In this document: one piece after another, positions 27,813-37,672 of the stretch
Position numbering within the stretch: the first letter of the stretch is position 1
How the letters are laid out: the number at the start of each line of letters is the position of its first letter
Assembly: GCA_964393615.1 (NCBI GenBank)
Contig: CAYMUR010000018.1
Span: 6,272 to 70,271, forward strand
Direction: 5' to 3'
Length of the DNA stretch: 64,000 bases
DNA from: CAYMUR01 sp964393615
Lineage (GTDB): Bacteria; Planctomycetota; Planctomycetia; Pirellulales; Pirellulaceae
The notes under the pieces: generated by a model
Database searches by the model: none
What the model was told of the DNA's origin: nothing
What the model saw: the letters and a program-made list of their open reading frames with translations, nothing else
Position numbers and translations under genes: made by a program

Positions 27813-28565
27813 TCAAGATTTCAGTTCTGACAATGTCTGTTTTGCAGCGTGAGTGAGAAACAACACGTCGACACCTGCCACAATTAGCGTATAACCTCGC
27901 TCCATGTAGGGTCGGACAGCCTTGGCGGACATACCAAAATAACCAAGTGGTATTTTTGCGGCTTGACATGTCTTGGTGATATGGTCAATGGCATCCATAA
28001 CGACCGGATCGTCGATCTGCCCCATTTTCCCCATGCTGGCCGCCAAGTCAAAAGGGCCAAGAAACACTGCGTCGATTCCCTCGACTTGTACAATCGACTC
28101 AATGTTTTCTACCGCCTGAGCATGTTCTGCTTGGACAATGACAGTCACTTTGTCGTTGGCAGATTCAACATATTCTTGAAAGTGAAGGCCATAGCCGTGG
28201 GCACGTGCTAGTCCTACACCACGGTCGCCCGCCGGAGAGTAGCGAGCAAAACGGACAACGTCTGCGGCTTGTTCCGCCGAATTGATTTGAGGAACGATGA
28301 CTCCAGTGGCCCCCAGATCGAGTACTTTCTTAATCGGTACTTCTTCTGCGGAAGGTACGCGGACAAGGCATGGTGTTTTATGTCCTACGGCTTGCAAGAT
28401 GGCCAGGATATTTGCCGTTTCCAATGGCCCGTGTTCCCCATCGACAAATAACCAGTCGAAACCGAGTTCAGCAAGGATTTCGGATGGTGTCGGTGTTGCC
28501 AGGGTGACGATCGTGCCGATCAGTGTTTCGCCGGACTTCAGTCGCCTTCGAAAATTATCTGCCAT
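27813..28565 (-). CDS. HpcH/HpaI-family class II aldolase
   Basis: A metal-dependent pyruvate aldolase of 250 aa, the usual length. Catalytic and metal residues are all in place: Glu-His in FVDGEHGPLE, Arg in CLVRVPS, the metal Glu in VIVQAEHAQ and the metal Asp in AVFLGPFDLAASMG. Family members split 4-hydroxy-2-oxo acids such as 2-keto-3-deoxy-L-rhamnonate or 4-hydroxy-2-oxoheptanedioate into pyruvate and an aldehyde. In planctomycetes a sugar-acid role seems more likely than aromatic degradation, but this is inference. The gene is isolated, with the nearest same-strand neighbour about 290 bp away. Confidence 0.9.
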   Translation of the reverse strand: MADNFRRRLKSGETLIGTIVTLATPTPSEILAELGFDWLFVDGEHGPLETANILAILQAVGHKTPCLVRVPSAEEVPIKKVLDLGATGVIVPQINSAEQAADVVRFARYSPAGDRGVGLARAHGYGLHFQEYVESANDKVTVIVQAEHAQAVENIESIVQVEGIDAVFLGPFDLAASMGKMGQIDDPVVMDAIDHITKTCQAAKIPLGYFGMSAKAVRPYMERGYTLIVAGVDVLFLTHAAKQTLSELKS

Positions 28566-28855
28566 GATTTGCCTGTGTTAGAACGCTTGGATGAGATTTA
28601 TGATTATTACGCGTTAGCATACTACAAATTGTCATGACTGCCGACCCGGCCAATGGTGTGATATTGTTAGTCGGGATTGCCAGTGTCACATTTCTTCGTT
28701 TTGCCATCGATCTTCCATCAAGGAAATTGGATCAGTGACAGTTTGTGCGACTGCAATCAATGGACGTCATGTTTGCCGATAGCCCACAGAACAAATAGGG
28801 GCATGCTTGTTTATTGTCCGTACGACGAGCGCCATTCGGGAAGAAGTGTTCTGGT

Positions 28856-30148
28856 CTATGTTTGTGATTGGTCCTCGATGCGATATAAGTGTGTGCGCGT
28901 GCGCAGGTACAGGGCATTACCGGAAGCGGCAGGAGAAGCCCAAAAACCATCGTCGAGTTGATTTTCAGCCAGGACTTGAAAAGTTCTTCCGGCCGTAATG
29001 ACTGTTGACTTGCCTTTCTGATCGAACAACCAGATTTTTCCATCGGAGTAGATTGGTGAGGCAGAGAAATCACCGCCCACTCGGGACCGCCAGATTTCTT
29101 GACCTGTAACCGCTTCGAGACAGCTCGTGACACCTGCGTTGTCAATCATGAACAACAACTCATCGACTAGAAGCAAAGAAGGGCGTTGTGGCACGGCACG
29201 ATTGTAGGTCCAGACAATGTGCGTGTCGTTTACCAAGCCACTTCCATTTGGTCGTACGGCTCGCAATTCTTTGCCGGATCCCATTGGTGAGAACACCAAG
29301 CCGTGGCCGGTCACTGGCCGGCAGGCACCTGAATGGCTGCCCGTCGCTTCGACCCGCCATAATTCTTTGCCCGTTTGCGGTACATAACCGTACAATGCCA
29401 TCGAACCGAGGCTGATCAATACAGGTTGCCCTGCCACGTTGGCGATTACGGGTGTGGAGAAAGCCTTGCGATAATCCCCCTCGTGTTTCGGATTGCCCAA
29501 GTTGTCTATATCGCGGAAGTCCATCGTACGGTCGGTGCGCCAAACTGTTTTGCCAGTGTGCTTGTCCATTGCAACGAGGTATTGTTGGTCGCTACCGTCG
29601 AAGTGCAAAATCAATAAGTCGTGAAATAGAAATGGTGATGATCCAGGGCCGCGAAAATGATTACAAGTAAAGTCAGTTCGTTGCCAGATTATTTCCCCTG
29701 TGTGGGCATTCAAGCAGGCATTGTAGGGAGCGCCAAAGCTGATGTAAACGCGACCATTTTCAATGACCGGTGAGGGGGACCCATAGGAATTGAACGGGTG
29801 GCAGTAAGCGGGCAAGGCGATTTGGAGCAAACGTTGGTTCAGAACGATCTTTCCTGTCCGTTTGTCCACGCAGATGACGGCCAGCCAACTTCCATCTTCG
29901 GGTGTGTTGGTAAGCCAAATGCGATTGCCCTCAATGACAGGCGATGACCAGGCTTTGCCGGGTATTTCCGTTTTCCAGACTACGTTTTCCGTTTCACTCC
30001 ACTGAATGGGTAAATTTCCACCCAGGACGTGACCCTGGTCAGTGGGTCCACGATAACTTGTCCAATTTTCTCCAGCCAGGATTGGATCGACAACAGCCGG
30101 ACAAACGATCAGTAAAAACGAACATATTCCAGGTGTGAATCTTGTCAT
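28856..30148 (-). CDS. Exported PQQ-like beta-propeller protein
   Basis: A 430-aa secreted protein with a signal peptide (residues 1-26). Residues 27-430 are made of repeated blades with the PQQ/quinoprotein-like pattern DxxTGKxxW (for example VDKRTGKIV, MDKHTGKTVWRTD, TGKELWRVEA and VTGQEIWRSRV). No PQQ-binding residues or heme motif of true alcohol dehydrogenases are visible, so a binding or scaffold role is as likely as a redox one. It resembles the second propeller gene at 34107 in overall pattern, but the two are not close copies. Confidence 0.85.
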   Translation of the reverse strand: MTRFTPGICSFLLIVCPAVVDPILAGENWTSYRGPTDQGHVLGGNLPIQWSETENVVWKTEIPGKAWSSPVIEGNRIWLTNTPEDGSWLAVICVDKRTGKIVLNQRLLQIALPAYCHPFNSYGSPSPVIENGRVYISFGAPYNACLNAHTGEIIWQRTDFTCNHFRGPGSSPFLFHDLLILHFDGSDQQYLVAMDKHTGKTVWRTDRTMDFRDIDNLGNPKHEGDYRKAFSTPVIANVAGQPVLISLGSMALYGYVPQTGKELWRVEATGSHSGACRPVTGHGLVFSPMGSGKELRAVRPNGSGLVNDTHIVWTYNRAVPQRPSLLLVDELLFMIDNAGVTSCLEAVTGQEIWRSRVGGDFSASPIYSDGKIWLFDQKGKSTVITAGRTFQVLAENQLDDGFWASPAASGNALYLRTRTHLYRIEDQSQT

Positions 30149-30347
30149 CGACTTCTCCCGTATGGGGCATTACATTCTTGCTCACGTCTGCGATTGTATT
30201 TTATCTTGCGGCGTCTGGCAAACGATCACGTCACATCGACTGATAATGTTGGGTGATGGTATTCACAAGCTATTCCATTCACCGAACCATTCTGCGATCG
30301 TTTGTCACGCGCGATAATATCTTACGTTGCAGGTTTCCTTTGATTGA

Positions 30348-31298
30348 TCACCCCGTGTCAGCCACCTCCCACCCAACGCTTTTCAAGTAGGCCAGGGCAA
30401 AGGCGTTTTCATGATCTACTTCGGCAGGATCCTTGTAATTTTTATACTCCGTCTCCAGTGTAACATTTCCACGATAACCATATTGATCCAGGGTTTTTCC
30501 CAAAAGTTCAAAATCTACCTCACCCTTGCCAGGAGTGATCTCCAGCAGATAGTTCCCAGCCGGTGTGTCTTTTCCGGCGGCATCCCGTAAGTGAATGTGC
30601 CACAATCGATCCTGTAGCAGACGCACGTAATCGTCGATATCGTATCCACTCACCTGCCAATGGCTTGAGTCGATGAGAACACCAATGTTGTCAGATCTCA
30701 AATAGGATAGCAGCTGTTTTGATTTTTCCACGTCGTCATAGACCAGCCAAGCATGAGGCATTTCAAGCAGGATCTTAATGCCATATTGCTTGGCATATTC
30801 GGCTTGTTGGTCTAACACCTCCGCGGCTGCCTTCAGATCCCGGTCAAGGTCTTCTATGTCTTCTTTTCTTCCCGCGTTTAAAACCAGCATCGGGATGCCT
30901 GCAATCTTTGCCTTGTCAATGAGTGTACGAACGCGAACGGCATATTTGTCTGCTTCACTTTTCACGTGCAGCCTGTAGTGACTGCAGTCCTGTTTTGCTT
31001 TTTTGATTTCTTCGGTTTCCGCAGACGAGTGTTTTCCAGCAGCTGCTTTTGCCGTACCCGTTTGTCCACTGTAATAGGCGGTTAACGTTACATTTGCCGC
31101 GACAGGTTTCAGCGCATATTTCTGCAACAGCGTTTTGACCCCTACCGGATCAACCGCTTCCACTGGAAAGTGTTTGCTGTGCGTAAGCATCTCAGCGATT
31201 TCGACATGTTTTAATCCGTAGTTGGCAATATGCTGTAATGCCACCTCAAGAGATGACAACGAGAAAGCCAGCGTAGAACAGGCTGTAATTTTCGGCAT
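30348..31298 (-). CDS. Sugar phosphate isomerase/epimerase-like TIM barrel
   Basis: A 316-aa protein of the xylose isomerase-like TIM barrel (AP endonuclease 2) superfamily. The expected metal ligands are present: Glu in KILLEMPHAW, Asp in IGVLIDSSHWQ, His in RLWHIHLRDAAG and the last Glu in NVTLETEYKNYKD. An insertion of about 35 residues with a Lys/Ala/Ser-rich stretch (TAKAAAGKHSSAETEEIKKA) follows the second strand. No signal peptide is visible. The substrate cannot be read. It lies near other sugar-acid-like genes but is not in an operon with them. Confidence 0.83.
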   Translation of the reverse strand: MPKITACSTLAFSLSSLEVALQHIANYGLKHVEIAEMLTHSKHFPVEAVDPVGVKTLLQKYALKPVAANVTLTAYYSGQTGTAKAAAGKHSSAETEEIKKAKQDCSHYRLHVKSEADKYAVRVRTLIDKAKIAGIPMLVLNAGRKEDIEDLDRDLKAAAEVLDQQAEYAKQYGIKILLEMPHAWLVYDDVEKSKQLLSYLRSDNIGVLIDSSHWQVSGYDIDDYVRLLQDRLWHIHLRDAAGKDTPAGNYLLEITPGKGEVDFELLGKTLDQYGYRGNVTLETEYKNYKDPAEVDHENAFALAYLKSVGWEVADTG

Positions 31299-31829
31299 GG
31301 CGATTGTTATGTGTTATGCGGCTACATTCCAGGTGTTAGTTGGCCGACGGCCACCGAGTGCATGCGATTTATACTCGCCCCTGTCCAGTGGTTGCTGTAC
31401 GATCTGCATTCCCTTCTGTTACCCGGCATAGAAAATCAGATCAAAGGCCGAATGAAACCATCCACGGATGCAAATTGTAGTTTCCAGCCATGCAAGTCAC
31501 AAGTTGATTTATCAATGGTTTCGGTTGTATTCTGTTTTCTGGATCGGCTTGATCTTTCCGGCATGCGCCAACACAACTTTCTCTGTAGTTTTAAACCTTC
31601 GCCTTTGATATTCAGAGTCGTTGGCAGGGCTTCCAGTGAGGTTATGTCGTCGATATGGTGTAGATTGTGAAACAATGTTGTGATGCTGAGAGACGATTGT
31701 GGTGAAGATCATCTGGATGCCGTGGTTGTCGAAGGTTTTATCCTTCCACCGGAGTCGGGCCTCGAACACACACCCATGAAAAAACATTGGGCAAGAGTGG
31801 CGTAGCCCAAGAAAGCGAGCCCAAAACAA
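31299..31829. other. Intergenic region, 531 bp
   Basis: The gap lies between divergent genes. A 119-codon plus-strand frame (31311-31670) is not protein-like. A short GGCC-ACGGCC palindromic stretch occurs near 31340. Nothing else was recognised. Confidence 0.55.
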
Positions 31830-32633
31830 ATGTCGTCCAACTTTGAAGTTTACGCCAGTCGCATTCCGTTTCCCGAAGGACCGGTGTTTGACTCGCAAGG
31901 CAACTTGTTCGTGTGCGCGCGTCGCAACGGGTACATAGTGAAGGTAACGCCTGACGGTAAGGTACATCATTTTGTTGACACGGGTGGCAAACCGAATGGC
32001 CTTGCCATCGATCAACGTGACAATTTGTATGTGGCAGATACAGTTCGTAAAGAAATATTAGTCGTAGATCCAATGGGCGCTGTGGATGTTTTTATTTCCA
32101 AGGACTGGGGACAGACGCTATTGGTGGGACCCAACGATCTCTGTTTTGGTTCAAGTGGTACCCTTTATTTTACTGATCCAGGGCTTTCGATGGACATGTC
32201 AGATGGGGCCGTGTATTGTTTTCATCCAAACAAATCCGAACAACAATCTCTTGCCAGTAAGTTGCCGTTTCCCAATGGGCTGGCAGTCACATCAGACGAA
32301 AAGACTTTGTATTTTGTGGAATCCGTAACGGATCGGTTATATGCTACCGAGATCAACAGCGATCTCGCAGCTGTTCCACATCTGATTTGTGAATTCGGTA
32401 ACGACACCATACCGGATGGCATTAAATGGTTCGATGAGCAGCATCTTGTGGTGGCAGGACATCGTGCAGGTGCCCTGGTGATGGTTGATATTACCGATGC
32501 CACACAACGGGTGATCAGAATGCCGCACAGCTCGAAACCGACGAATCTAGTGATCCATCAGGATCATGTTTATGTCACGGACGACGCAACACAGGCCGTG
32601 TTGGTGGCACCGCTTTCCAGTTTGCAGGGTTAG
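31830..32633 (+). CDS. SMP-30/gluconolactonase-family hydrolase
   Basis: A cytoplasmic six-bladed beta-propeller of 267 aa. Metal-site residues of the family are visible: Glu in FPEGPVFDSQGNLFV, Asn in VGPNDLCFGSSGTLYF, Asn in FPNGLAVTSDEKTLYF and Asp in PDGIKWFDEQHLVV. Members open sugar lactones or hydrolyse other lactones and phosphotriesters. There is no signal peptide. Sugar lactonases fit well with the neighbouring HpaI aldolase and isomerase-like genes, although each has its own promoter region. Confidence 0.88.
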   Translation: MSSNFEVYASRIPFPEGPVFDSQGNLFVCARRNGYIVKVTPDGKVHHFVDTGGKPNGLAIDQRDNLYVADTVRKEILVVDPMGAVDVFISKDWGQTLLVGPNDLCFGSSGTLYFTDPGLSMDMSDGAVYCFHPNKSEQQSLASKLPFPNGLAVTSDEKTLYFVESVTDRLYATEINSDLAAVPHLICEFGNDTIPDGIKWFDEQHLVVAGHRAGALVMVDITDATQRVIRMPHSSKPTNLVIHQDHVYVTDDATQAVLVAPLSSLQG

Positions 32634-32694
32634 CGCCGATGATGTATCAGAAAACGTTTTCAATGCATGGCTATAGAGGCCGTTGAAACTCTTT

Positions 32695-33591
32695 TTAGTA
32701 CTGAACCTGTTCTTTGACCAATTCCTCGTAGAGTTCAGGTCGGCGAGTTTTTAAAGTGTAATTCGGCAGACTGCGCTGGGCTGCGATTTCGGCGGCCGCC
32801 AAGTCGGTTATGATCATTTCGTCTTGAATGATTTCCCGTTGACTGCAGCCTATGACTTTGCCATCGGGCGCAAAAATGATAGCTCCACCACAATGGTGAG
32901 GCTGGAATGGTGAATCTCTGGGGTAGTCATCTACATATCCTGCCCGTCCTGCCTGGTTGGCTAAGACCGCGAAACACGCGTTTTCTCGCGCCCGCATCGC
33001 GTAACTGGAAATGAAATAATTGTGAGTATGTTGACGAGCGGCAGCCATGGATGATGGCGTGTCGTCCCACATTTCTATGCGGGCCGCATGGGGCATCAGT
33101 AGAATGTCAGCTCCTCGTAAGGCAAGAATTCTTGCCAGTTCAGGGAATTGGTTGTCGTAGCATATAATGGTACCAATTTTACATTTTCCGATATCGAATA
33201 CCGGTATTTCACGGCCGCCTTTGTAGTGTAATACTTCGTCGCGAGACAAATGGATCTTGCGCTGCTTTCCAATGTATCCCTGGGGGCCAACGAGAATCTG
33301 ACTATTAAATACGATGTCATTTTCTTTTTCGCTCAGGCCAACCGAAATGTAACAGTTATACTTTCTGGCATATTCAACGATTTGTTGGGTGCAAGATCCA
33401 TCTGGAATCGATTCAGAAAGTTCCCAAGTATTCGGTGTACAGTGACCAACAATTTGTAGTTCAGGGAATAGCAAGAGTTCAGCGCCTTGCTCTGTTGCCA
33501 GTTGGCACCAGTGATCGATTCCCTTTAGAACCCCCGAAATATCACCCAAGGGGCTGTTGATGCTGATGGCTGCTACTCGAATGTCGTGCAT
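32695..33591 (-). CDS. Carbon-nitrogen hydrolase (nitrilase superfamily)
   Basis: A 298-aa amidase with the Glu-Lys-Cys triad: Glu in LLLFPELQIVG, Lys in GKQRKIHLSRDE and Cys in IGTIICYDNQFPELAR. The second Glu of the extended site is likely in LSRDEVLHY. Length and order match N-carbamoylputrescine amidase, beta-ureidopropionase and omega-amidase relatives. Which of these applies cannot be decided from sequence alone. It converges on the lactonase gene (61 bp between stops). Confidence 0.9.
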   Translation of the reverse strand: MHDIRVAAISINSPLGDISGVLKGIDHWCQLATEQGAELLLFPELQIVGHCTPNTWELSESIPDGSCTQQIVEYARKYNCYISVGLSEKENDIVFNSQILVGPQGYIGKQRKIHLSRDEVLHYKGGREIPVFDIGKCKIGTIICYDNQFPELARILALRGADILLMPHAARIEMWDDTPSSMAAARQHTHNYFISSYAMRARENACFAVLANQAGRAGYVDDYPRDSPFQPHHCGGAIIFAPDGKVIGCSQREIIQDEMIITDLAAAEIAAQRSLPNYTLKTRRPELYEELVKEQVQY

Positions 33592-34106
33592 AGTTTTAAA
33601 GTCCCATGGGCGGTGTTGTTGTTAGAATGGGGTACATGCATTGGTAGTCATGCGGATTTCACATGCGGGCCAACTATTGGTGACGGCTGATGATGCCATG
33701 TCGTGTTACCAACCACTATATTCTGGCCACGGTTAAATTCCAACAGTAGTGGATGGCCAGATTCGGTGCTGTGGGCGATCCCCAGCCACTCGTTGACCGG
33801 GCCGTTCGAGTCATGGGGCACTGTGTGGCCACTGTTGAATCAGTTGTGTACTTGTTCTGCCAGTCGTATGCTACGATCCGGCAGGTCGTGGTTGATTAGG
33901 CGTCGGTCAGCGTCACGCGGCATGGAGTTTGATCAGACAGTGAGAATGTTTATCCTTGGGACAGGTGTGCTGAGTTTTGTTTCCTGTCATAATGGGATCT
34001 CTATTTTTAATTTTAACAATTGTGATACGGTGCTAACTTCTAGTTTATTTACCATGTTCGACCTACGGCTTGATTTGTCGTAACTGGGTGAGAGCCGTTC
34101 AGAAGC
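33592..34106. other. Intergenic region, 515 bp
   Basis: No supported gene. A minus-strand frame at 33648-33923 is protein-like but carries an in-frame TGA at 33840-33842. An AT-rich stretch at 34000-34075 may hold the promoter of the next gene. Confidence 0.45.
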
Positions 34107-35420
34107 ATGAATCAATATTGGATAATTTTTTTCTGTCGATATGTCTGTCACATCGTCAAGATTGTGCAGGAAAGATCGTGTAGCCAACAACGAAAATTCG
34201 TGGTCTTGTTTCTTATTTCAATCGTTGTTTCACACGGGACGAGTGGCGCTGATTGGCCACAATGGGGTGGCCCTGGTCGCAACTTTCAAGTGTCGGGTGT
34301 CAAGCTGGCTGATGCATGGCCTGAAGAGGGACTTGGGCAAGTCTGGCAGCGGGCACTGGGTGACGGTTATTCCAGCATTGTTGCTGCGGATCAGCGACTT
34401 TTCACCATGTTTCGAGAGAATGATCAGGAAACGGTTTGTGCGTTGGCAGCCGATACGGGAAAAACAATCTGGCGGTATGATTATCTTGCCCCCTTCCTGG
34501 AGGAGACCGATGTTGAACAATTTGGGCCCGGACCGCTGTCAACGCCGCTGATTGTGGAGAAGCGGTTATTTGCGGTGGGTGTGACCGGAATTCTGCATTG
34601 TCTCGACCTGGAAAGCGGCAAGTTGCTTTGGAGTCACCAACTCGTTCGCGACCTTCAAGGAACCAATCTCTACCGCGGCTATTCAGCGAGTCCAATTGCG
34701 TACCGGGATAGCGTGATTCTTCCGGTGGGGGGACCGGGTCGCGCGGTGGTTGCCTTTCACCAACAAGATGGCAAGATTCTCTGGCAGAAGCAAGATTTTG
34801 CGATTTCTCATGTTTCTCCTATTCTCTTTCGCCTGGAAGATCAAAACCAATTGGTTGTTGTAGGCGAAAAAGTCATTGTTGGTCTTGATCCTGGTACGGG
34901 TGAATTGTACTGGCAGATGGCGCATCCGATTCTTGGCGGCCACATTGCTTCCACGCCGATCATCGGTGCAGACGGACGACTTTTCTATTCTGGGGCCTAC
35001 GGAGCTGGCAGCTGTTGCATCCAACTAACACAAACAAACAAACGTACCATTGCTACCGAATTATGGCAAAACACGCATCTACGCATCCATCATAGTAACA
35101 GCATTCGTGTGGGTGACTTTATTTATGGCTCCAGTGGTGATTTTGCGGCTATCGTGTGGATGGCGTTAGACGCTTACACGGGAAAAGTTGTTTGGCGTGA
35201 TCGACAGGTGGGTCGGGCAAGTTGTCTTTATGCAGCTGGAAAATTTGTCCTGTTACAAGAAGATGGCACACTCATGTTGGCCAAGATGTCAGCAGCAGGC
35301 TTGCAGATTCAGTCAATGTTCAAGCTGTTTGATGAGCGCGCCTGGACCGCTCCAACGCTCGTTGGTAATCGGCTTTACGCACGCAATCGACATGAGATTG
35401 TGGCGATCGAATTACCGTAG
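34107..35420 (+). CDS. Exported PQQ-like beta-propeller protein
   Basis: A 437-aa protein with quinoprotein-like blades: GADWPQWGGPGRNFQVSG at the start of the mature part (a hallmark of planctomycete PQQ-like proteins), then LAADTGKTIWRYD, LDLESGKLLWSHQL, QDGKILWQKQD, LDPGTGELYWQMA and YTGKVVWRDRQ. The export signal is likely the segment FVVLFLISIVVSHGTSGA, preceded by an unusually long N-terminal part of about 28 residues. A later start is possible, but no ribosome-binding site decides it. No heme motif is seen. The function is unknown. Confidence 0.82.
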   Translation: MNQYWIIFFCRYVCHIVKIVQERSCSQQRKFVVLFLISIVVSHGTSGADWPQWGGPGRNFQVSGVKLADAWPEEGLGQVWQRALGDGYSSIVAADQRLFTMFRENDQETVCALAADTGKTIWRYDYLAPFLEETDVEQFGPGPLSTPLIVEKRLFAVGVTGILHCLDLESGKLLWSHQLVRDLQGTNLYRGYSASPIAYRDSVILPVGGPGRAVVAFHQQDGKILWQKQDFAISHVSPILFRLEDQNQLVVVGEKVIVGLDPGTGELYWQMAHPILGGHIASTPIIGADGRLFYSGAYGAGSCCIQLTQTNKRTIATELWQNTHLRIHHSNSIRVGDFIYGSSGDFAAIVWMALDAYTGKVVWRDRQVGRASCLYAAGKFVLLQEDGTLMLAKMSAAGLQIQSMFKLFDERAWTAPTLVGNRLYARNRHEIVAIELP

Positions 35421-35754
35421 GGTCACTGGGCTACATGGCAAATTGTCCCATCGGGGCATCGGGCAAGGTTGCAGGAGATGTTGAGCAGGCCGCATGATTT
35501 GTATCTTTCCGAAGAATGCTAAGATTTACGATTGACGTAGCGGTTAAGTTTTACGAAATTGTGGAGAATGATTCAGAGATGTTGGTGCCGCTGCTAACCA
35601 TCATTCGTTTGCCTGCTGGTGGAGAAGAAGTGCCTTGATCCCTATCGGCATCAAGGGGCAGGAATCAAGGACGTCTGACGGATAGAGCTCCATCCTAAAA
35701 GCATACGTACGGTTTTTCATTCAGAAGATAACAGGAAGTAAACTGGACGAATCC
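35421..35754. other. Intergenic region, 334 bp
   Basis: No gene was seen between two same-strand genes. An inexact repeat CCTTGATCC / ATCAAGG lies around 35632-35670. No strong terminator was recognised. Confidence 0.5.
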
Positions 35755-37296
35755 ATGGAATTTTCTACCAATTTTACCCATTGGGATTGGGCAATTGTTG
35801 TCATCTACCTGTCTGGATCCGTTGTGATCGGCTTGTATGCGAATCGCTACATTCGCAACATGGCCGATTACATTGTTGCGGGTCGCTCGTTGCGATCGTA
35901 CATTTCCATCGCCACGATGCTTGGATCGGAAGTCGGGTTAGTCACGGTGATGTACACCTCCCAAAAGGGATTCACGGGTGGATTTTCCGCATTTCACATC
36001 GGACTCTGTGCTGGTTTGGGTCCACTGATTGTCGGCCTTACGGGAATCATTGTTGTGCCTTTGCGCGAGGCTCAAGTCAAAACGATTCCCGAATTTTATG
36101 GCCAACGTTTTAGCACGGGCGTGCGGGTTCTGGGTGGCTTAATTTTAACCGTTGCCGGGGTCTTAAATATGGGGGTCTTTCTTAAGGCCGGCGCCATTTT
36201 TTTGACGGCATTGACAGGGGTGCACGACCCCACGACTGTGAATGTTGTGATGACCCTGCTCATTGTGCTGGTGTTGATCTACACCATTTTAGGTGGCATG
36301 GTTTCCGTCGTGATTACCGATTATATCCAGTTCATCGTATTGTCGTTGGGATTGATGCTAACTGCATTTTTTGCAGCCCGGCAGTTGGGTTGGACACATA
36401 TTGTCCAAACGGTCGAAAAGGTACATGGTGAATCCGGTTTCAATCCGTTTGCCGAAGGTGAATATGGTCTGTCGTACGTCATCTGGAGTTTTGTACTCTT
36501 CGGATTGGTCTCTTCGGCGGTTTGGCCGACAGCTGTGATTCGCGCGTGTGCTGCAGAAAATGTACAAGTGGTTCGCCGTCTGTACACGTTTTCGTCGATT
36601 GGTTTTATGACCCGATTTATCTTGCCACAGTTCCTCGGCATTTGCGCACTTGTGTATTTTTGGCAGGACGCGGTAGGTCGTGAGCTGTTCTTTACAGCGG
36701 AAGGTGGTGTTGTTGACAATCCAGATCTTACGCTAAAGGCAATGCCTACCTTTTTGGCCCAGATTCTGCCTGCCGGTGCGATTGGGATCGTCTGTGCTGG
36801 TATGTTGGCTGCTTTCATGTCAACCCATGACAGTTATTTGTTGTGTTGGGCTTCCGTATTTGTGGAGGATGTGATCAATCCTTTAATGGGTGGAGAACTG
36901 GCGACCCGGACACGCTTAACCCTGGCCCGAATTTTTATCCTGGTGATTGCCGTGTTTCTGCTAATTTGGAGCCTGTGGTATCCACTGGGACAGGACATGT
37001 TGGATTATCTGGCTGTGACCGGTGGGGTGTACGCCTCCGGAGCGCTTGCGTTGTTGTTGCTAGGTTTGTATTGGGAACGTAGTAGCAACGTTGGTGCTTA
37101 TTTCGCATTGCTTTCAGGATTGTTTGCTGTGCTTGGTTTGAAGCCGGTCCAGCGCCAGTTGGAATTGGCTGACCGGCTGGGATTTGAACCGACCGGTGCA
37201 CAGATCGGTTTGCTTACCTTATTGTTATCGGTGGGGACGATGGTACTTGGCTCATTCTTGTTCCCCAATGCGTCTGCCAAATGGAAAGAATCATGA
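35755..37296 (+). CDS. Sodium:solute symporter (SSS family)
   Basis: A 513-aa inner-membrane cotransporter with about 13 hydrophobic segments. The first helix has WAIVVIYLSGSVVIGLYANRY, followed by the family motif around DYIVAGRSLRSYISIATML and GSEVGLVTV. The substrate, probably a sugar, amino acid or carboxylate, cannot be assigned. Its TGA stop overlaps the ATG of a small membrane protein (ATGA at 37293-37296), which indicates translational coupling and a two-component carrier. Confidence 0.9.
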   Translation: MEFSTNFTHWDWAIVVIYLSGSVVIGLYANRYIRNMADYIVAGRSLRSYISIATMLGSEVGLVTVMYTSQKGFTGGFSAFHIGLCAGLGPLIVGLTGIIVVPLREAQVKTIPEFYGQRFSTGVRVLGGLILTVAGVLNMGVFLKAGAIFLTALTGVHDPTTVNVVMTLLIVLVLIYTILGGMVSVVITDYIQFIVLSLGLMLTAFFAARQLGWTHIVQTVEKVHGESGFNPFAEGEYGLSYVIWSFVLFGLVSSAVWPTAVIRACAAENVQVVRRLYTFSSIGFMTRFILPQFLGICALVYFWQDAVGRELFFTAEGGVVDNPDLTLKAMPTFLAQILPAGAIGIVCAGMLAAFMSTHDSYLLCWASVFVEDVINPLMGGELATRTRLTLARIFILVIAVFLLIWSLWYPLGQDMLDYLAVTGGVYASGALALLLLGLYWERSSNVGAYFALLSGLFAVLGLKPVQRQLELADRLGFEPTGAQIGLLTLLLSVGTMVLGSFLFPNASAKWKES

Positions 37297-37472
37297 TTGA
37301 TAATTGGGCTGCATTTTGGACGTGGGTTTTAATTATCACGGCAATTTTGTTTAGCTGCCTGGGGATCGTAGTGGCTATCGGAGGCTTCTTTGATATTCGC
37401 ACACTGCTGCAAACGATGGACCGTCAGCATCAAGACACCGAAGAACAAGGCGGCGACGAAAATCAAAAATAG
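37293..37472 (+). CDS. Small single-pass membrane protein coupled to the symporter
   Basis: A 59-aa protein with one membrane helix (about residues 6-33, WAAFWTWVLIITAILFSCLG) and a hydrophilic, acidic tail (DRQHQDTEEQGGDENQK). Its ATG shares four bases with the symporter stop. Its size and position match the known pattern of symporter small accessory proteins next to SSS carriers. An in-frame ATG at 37281 would add four residues inside the symporter gene. It is probably needed for stability or activity of the carrier (inference). Confidence 0.78.
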   Translation: MIDNWAAFWTWVLIITAILFSCLGIVVAIGGFFDIRTLLQTMDRQHQDTEEQGGDENQK

Positions 37473-37672
37473 CGACACCACGCGTGCCTTATGCCACGGC
37501 TGATCTGTGTTGATTCGATTGAACGGATCATGTACCAACGCAATGGTTTCTACTGCAGGCTTCATGATTTTTCAGATTTTGTTTACGGCCAGTAAAAAAA
37601 GGTTGCGACAAAAAAATCGCTGCTAGTGTTGTGTGATTAGTCGGCAAATCTTTCAACCACAAGAAGATTGTG

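Noticed and set aside
37329..37565. 78-codon minus-strand frame with one hydrophobic helix, overlapping the small symporter partner
   Set aside because: Its helix is antisense to the charged tail of the plus-strand gene, which explains the hydrophobicity. It has no ribosome-binding site, whereas the plus-strand gene has ATGA coupling.
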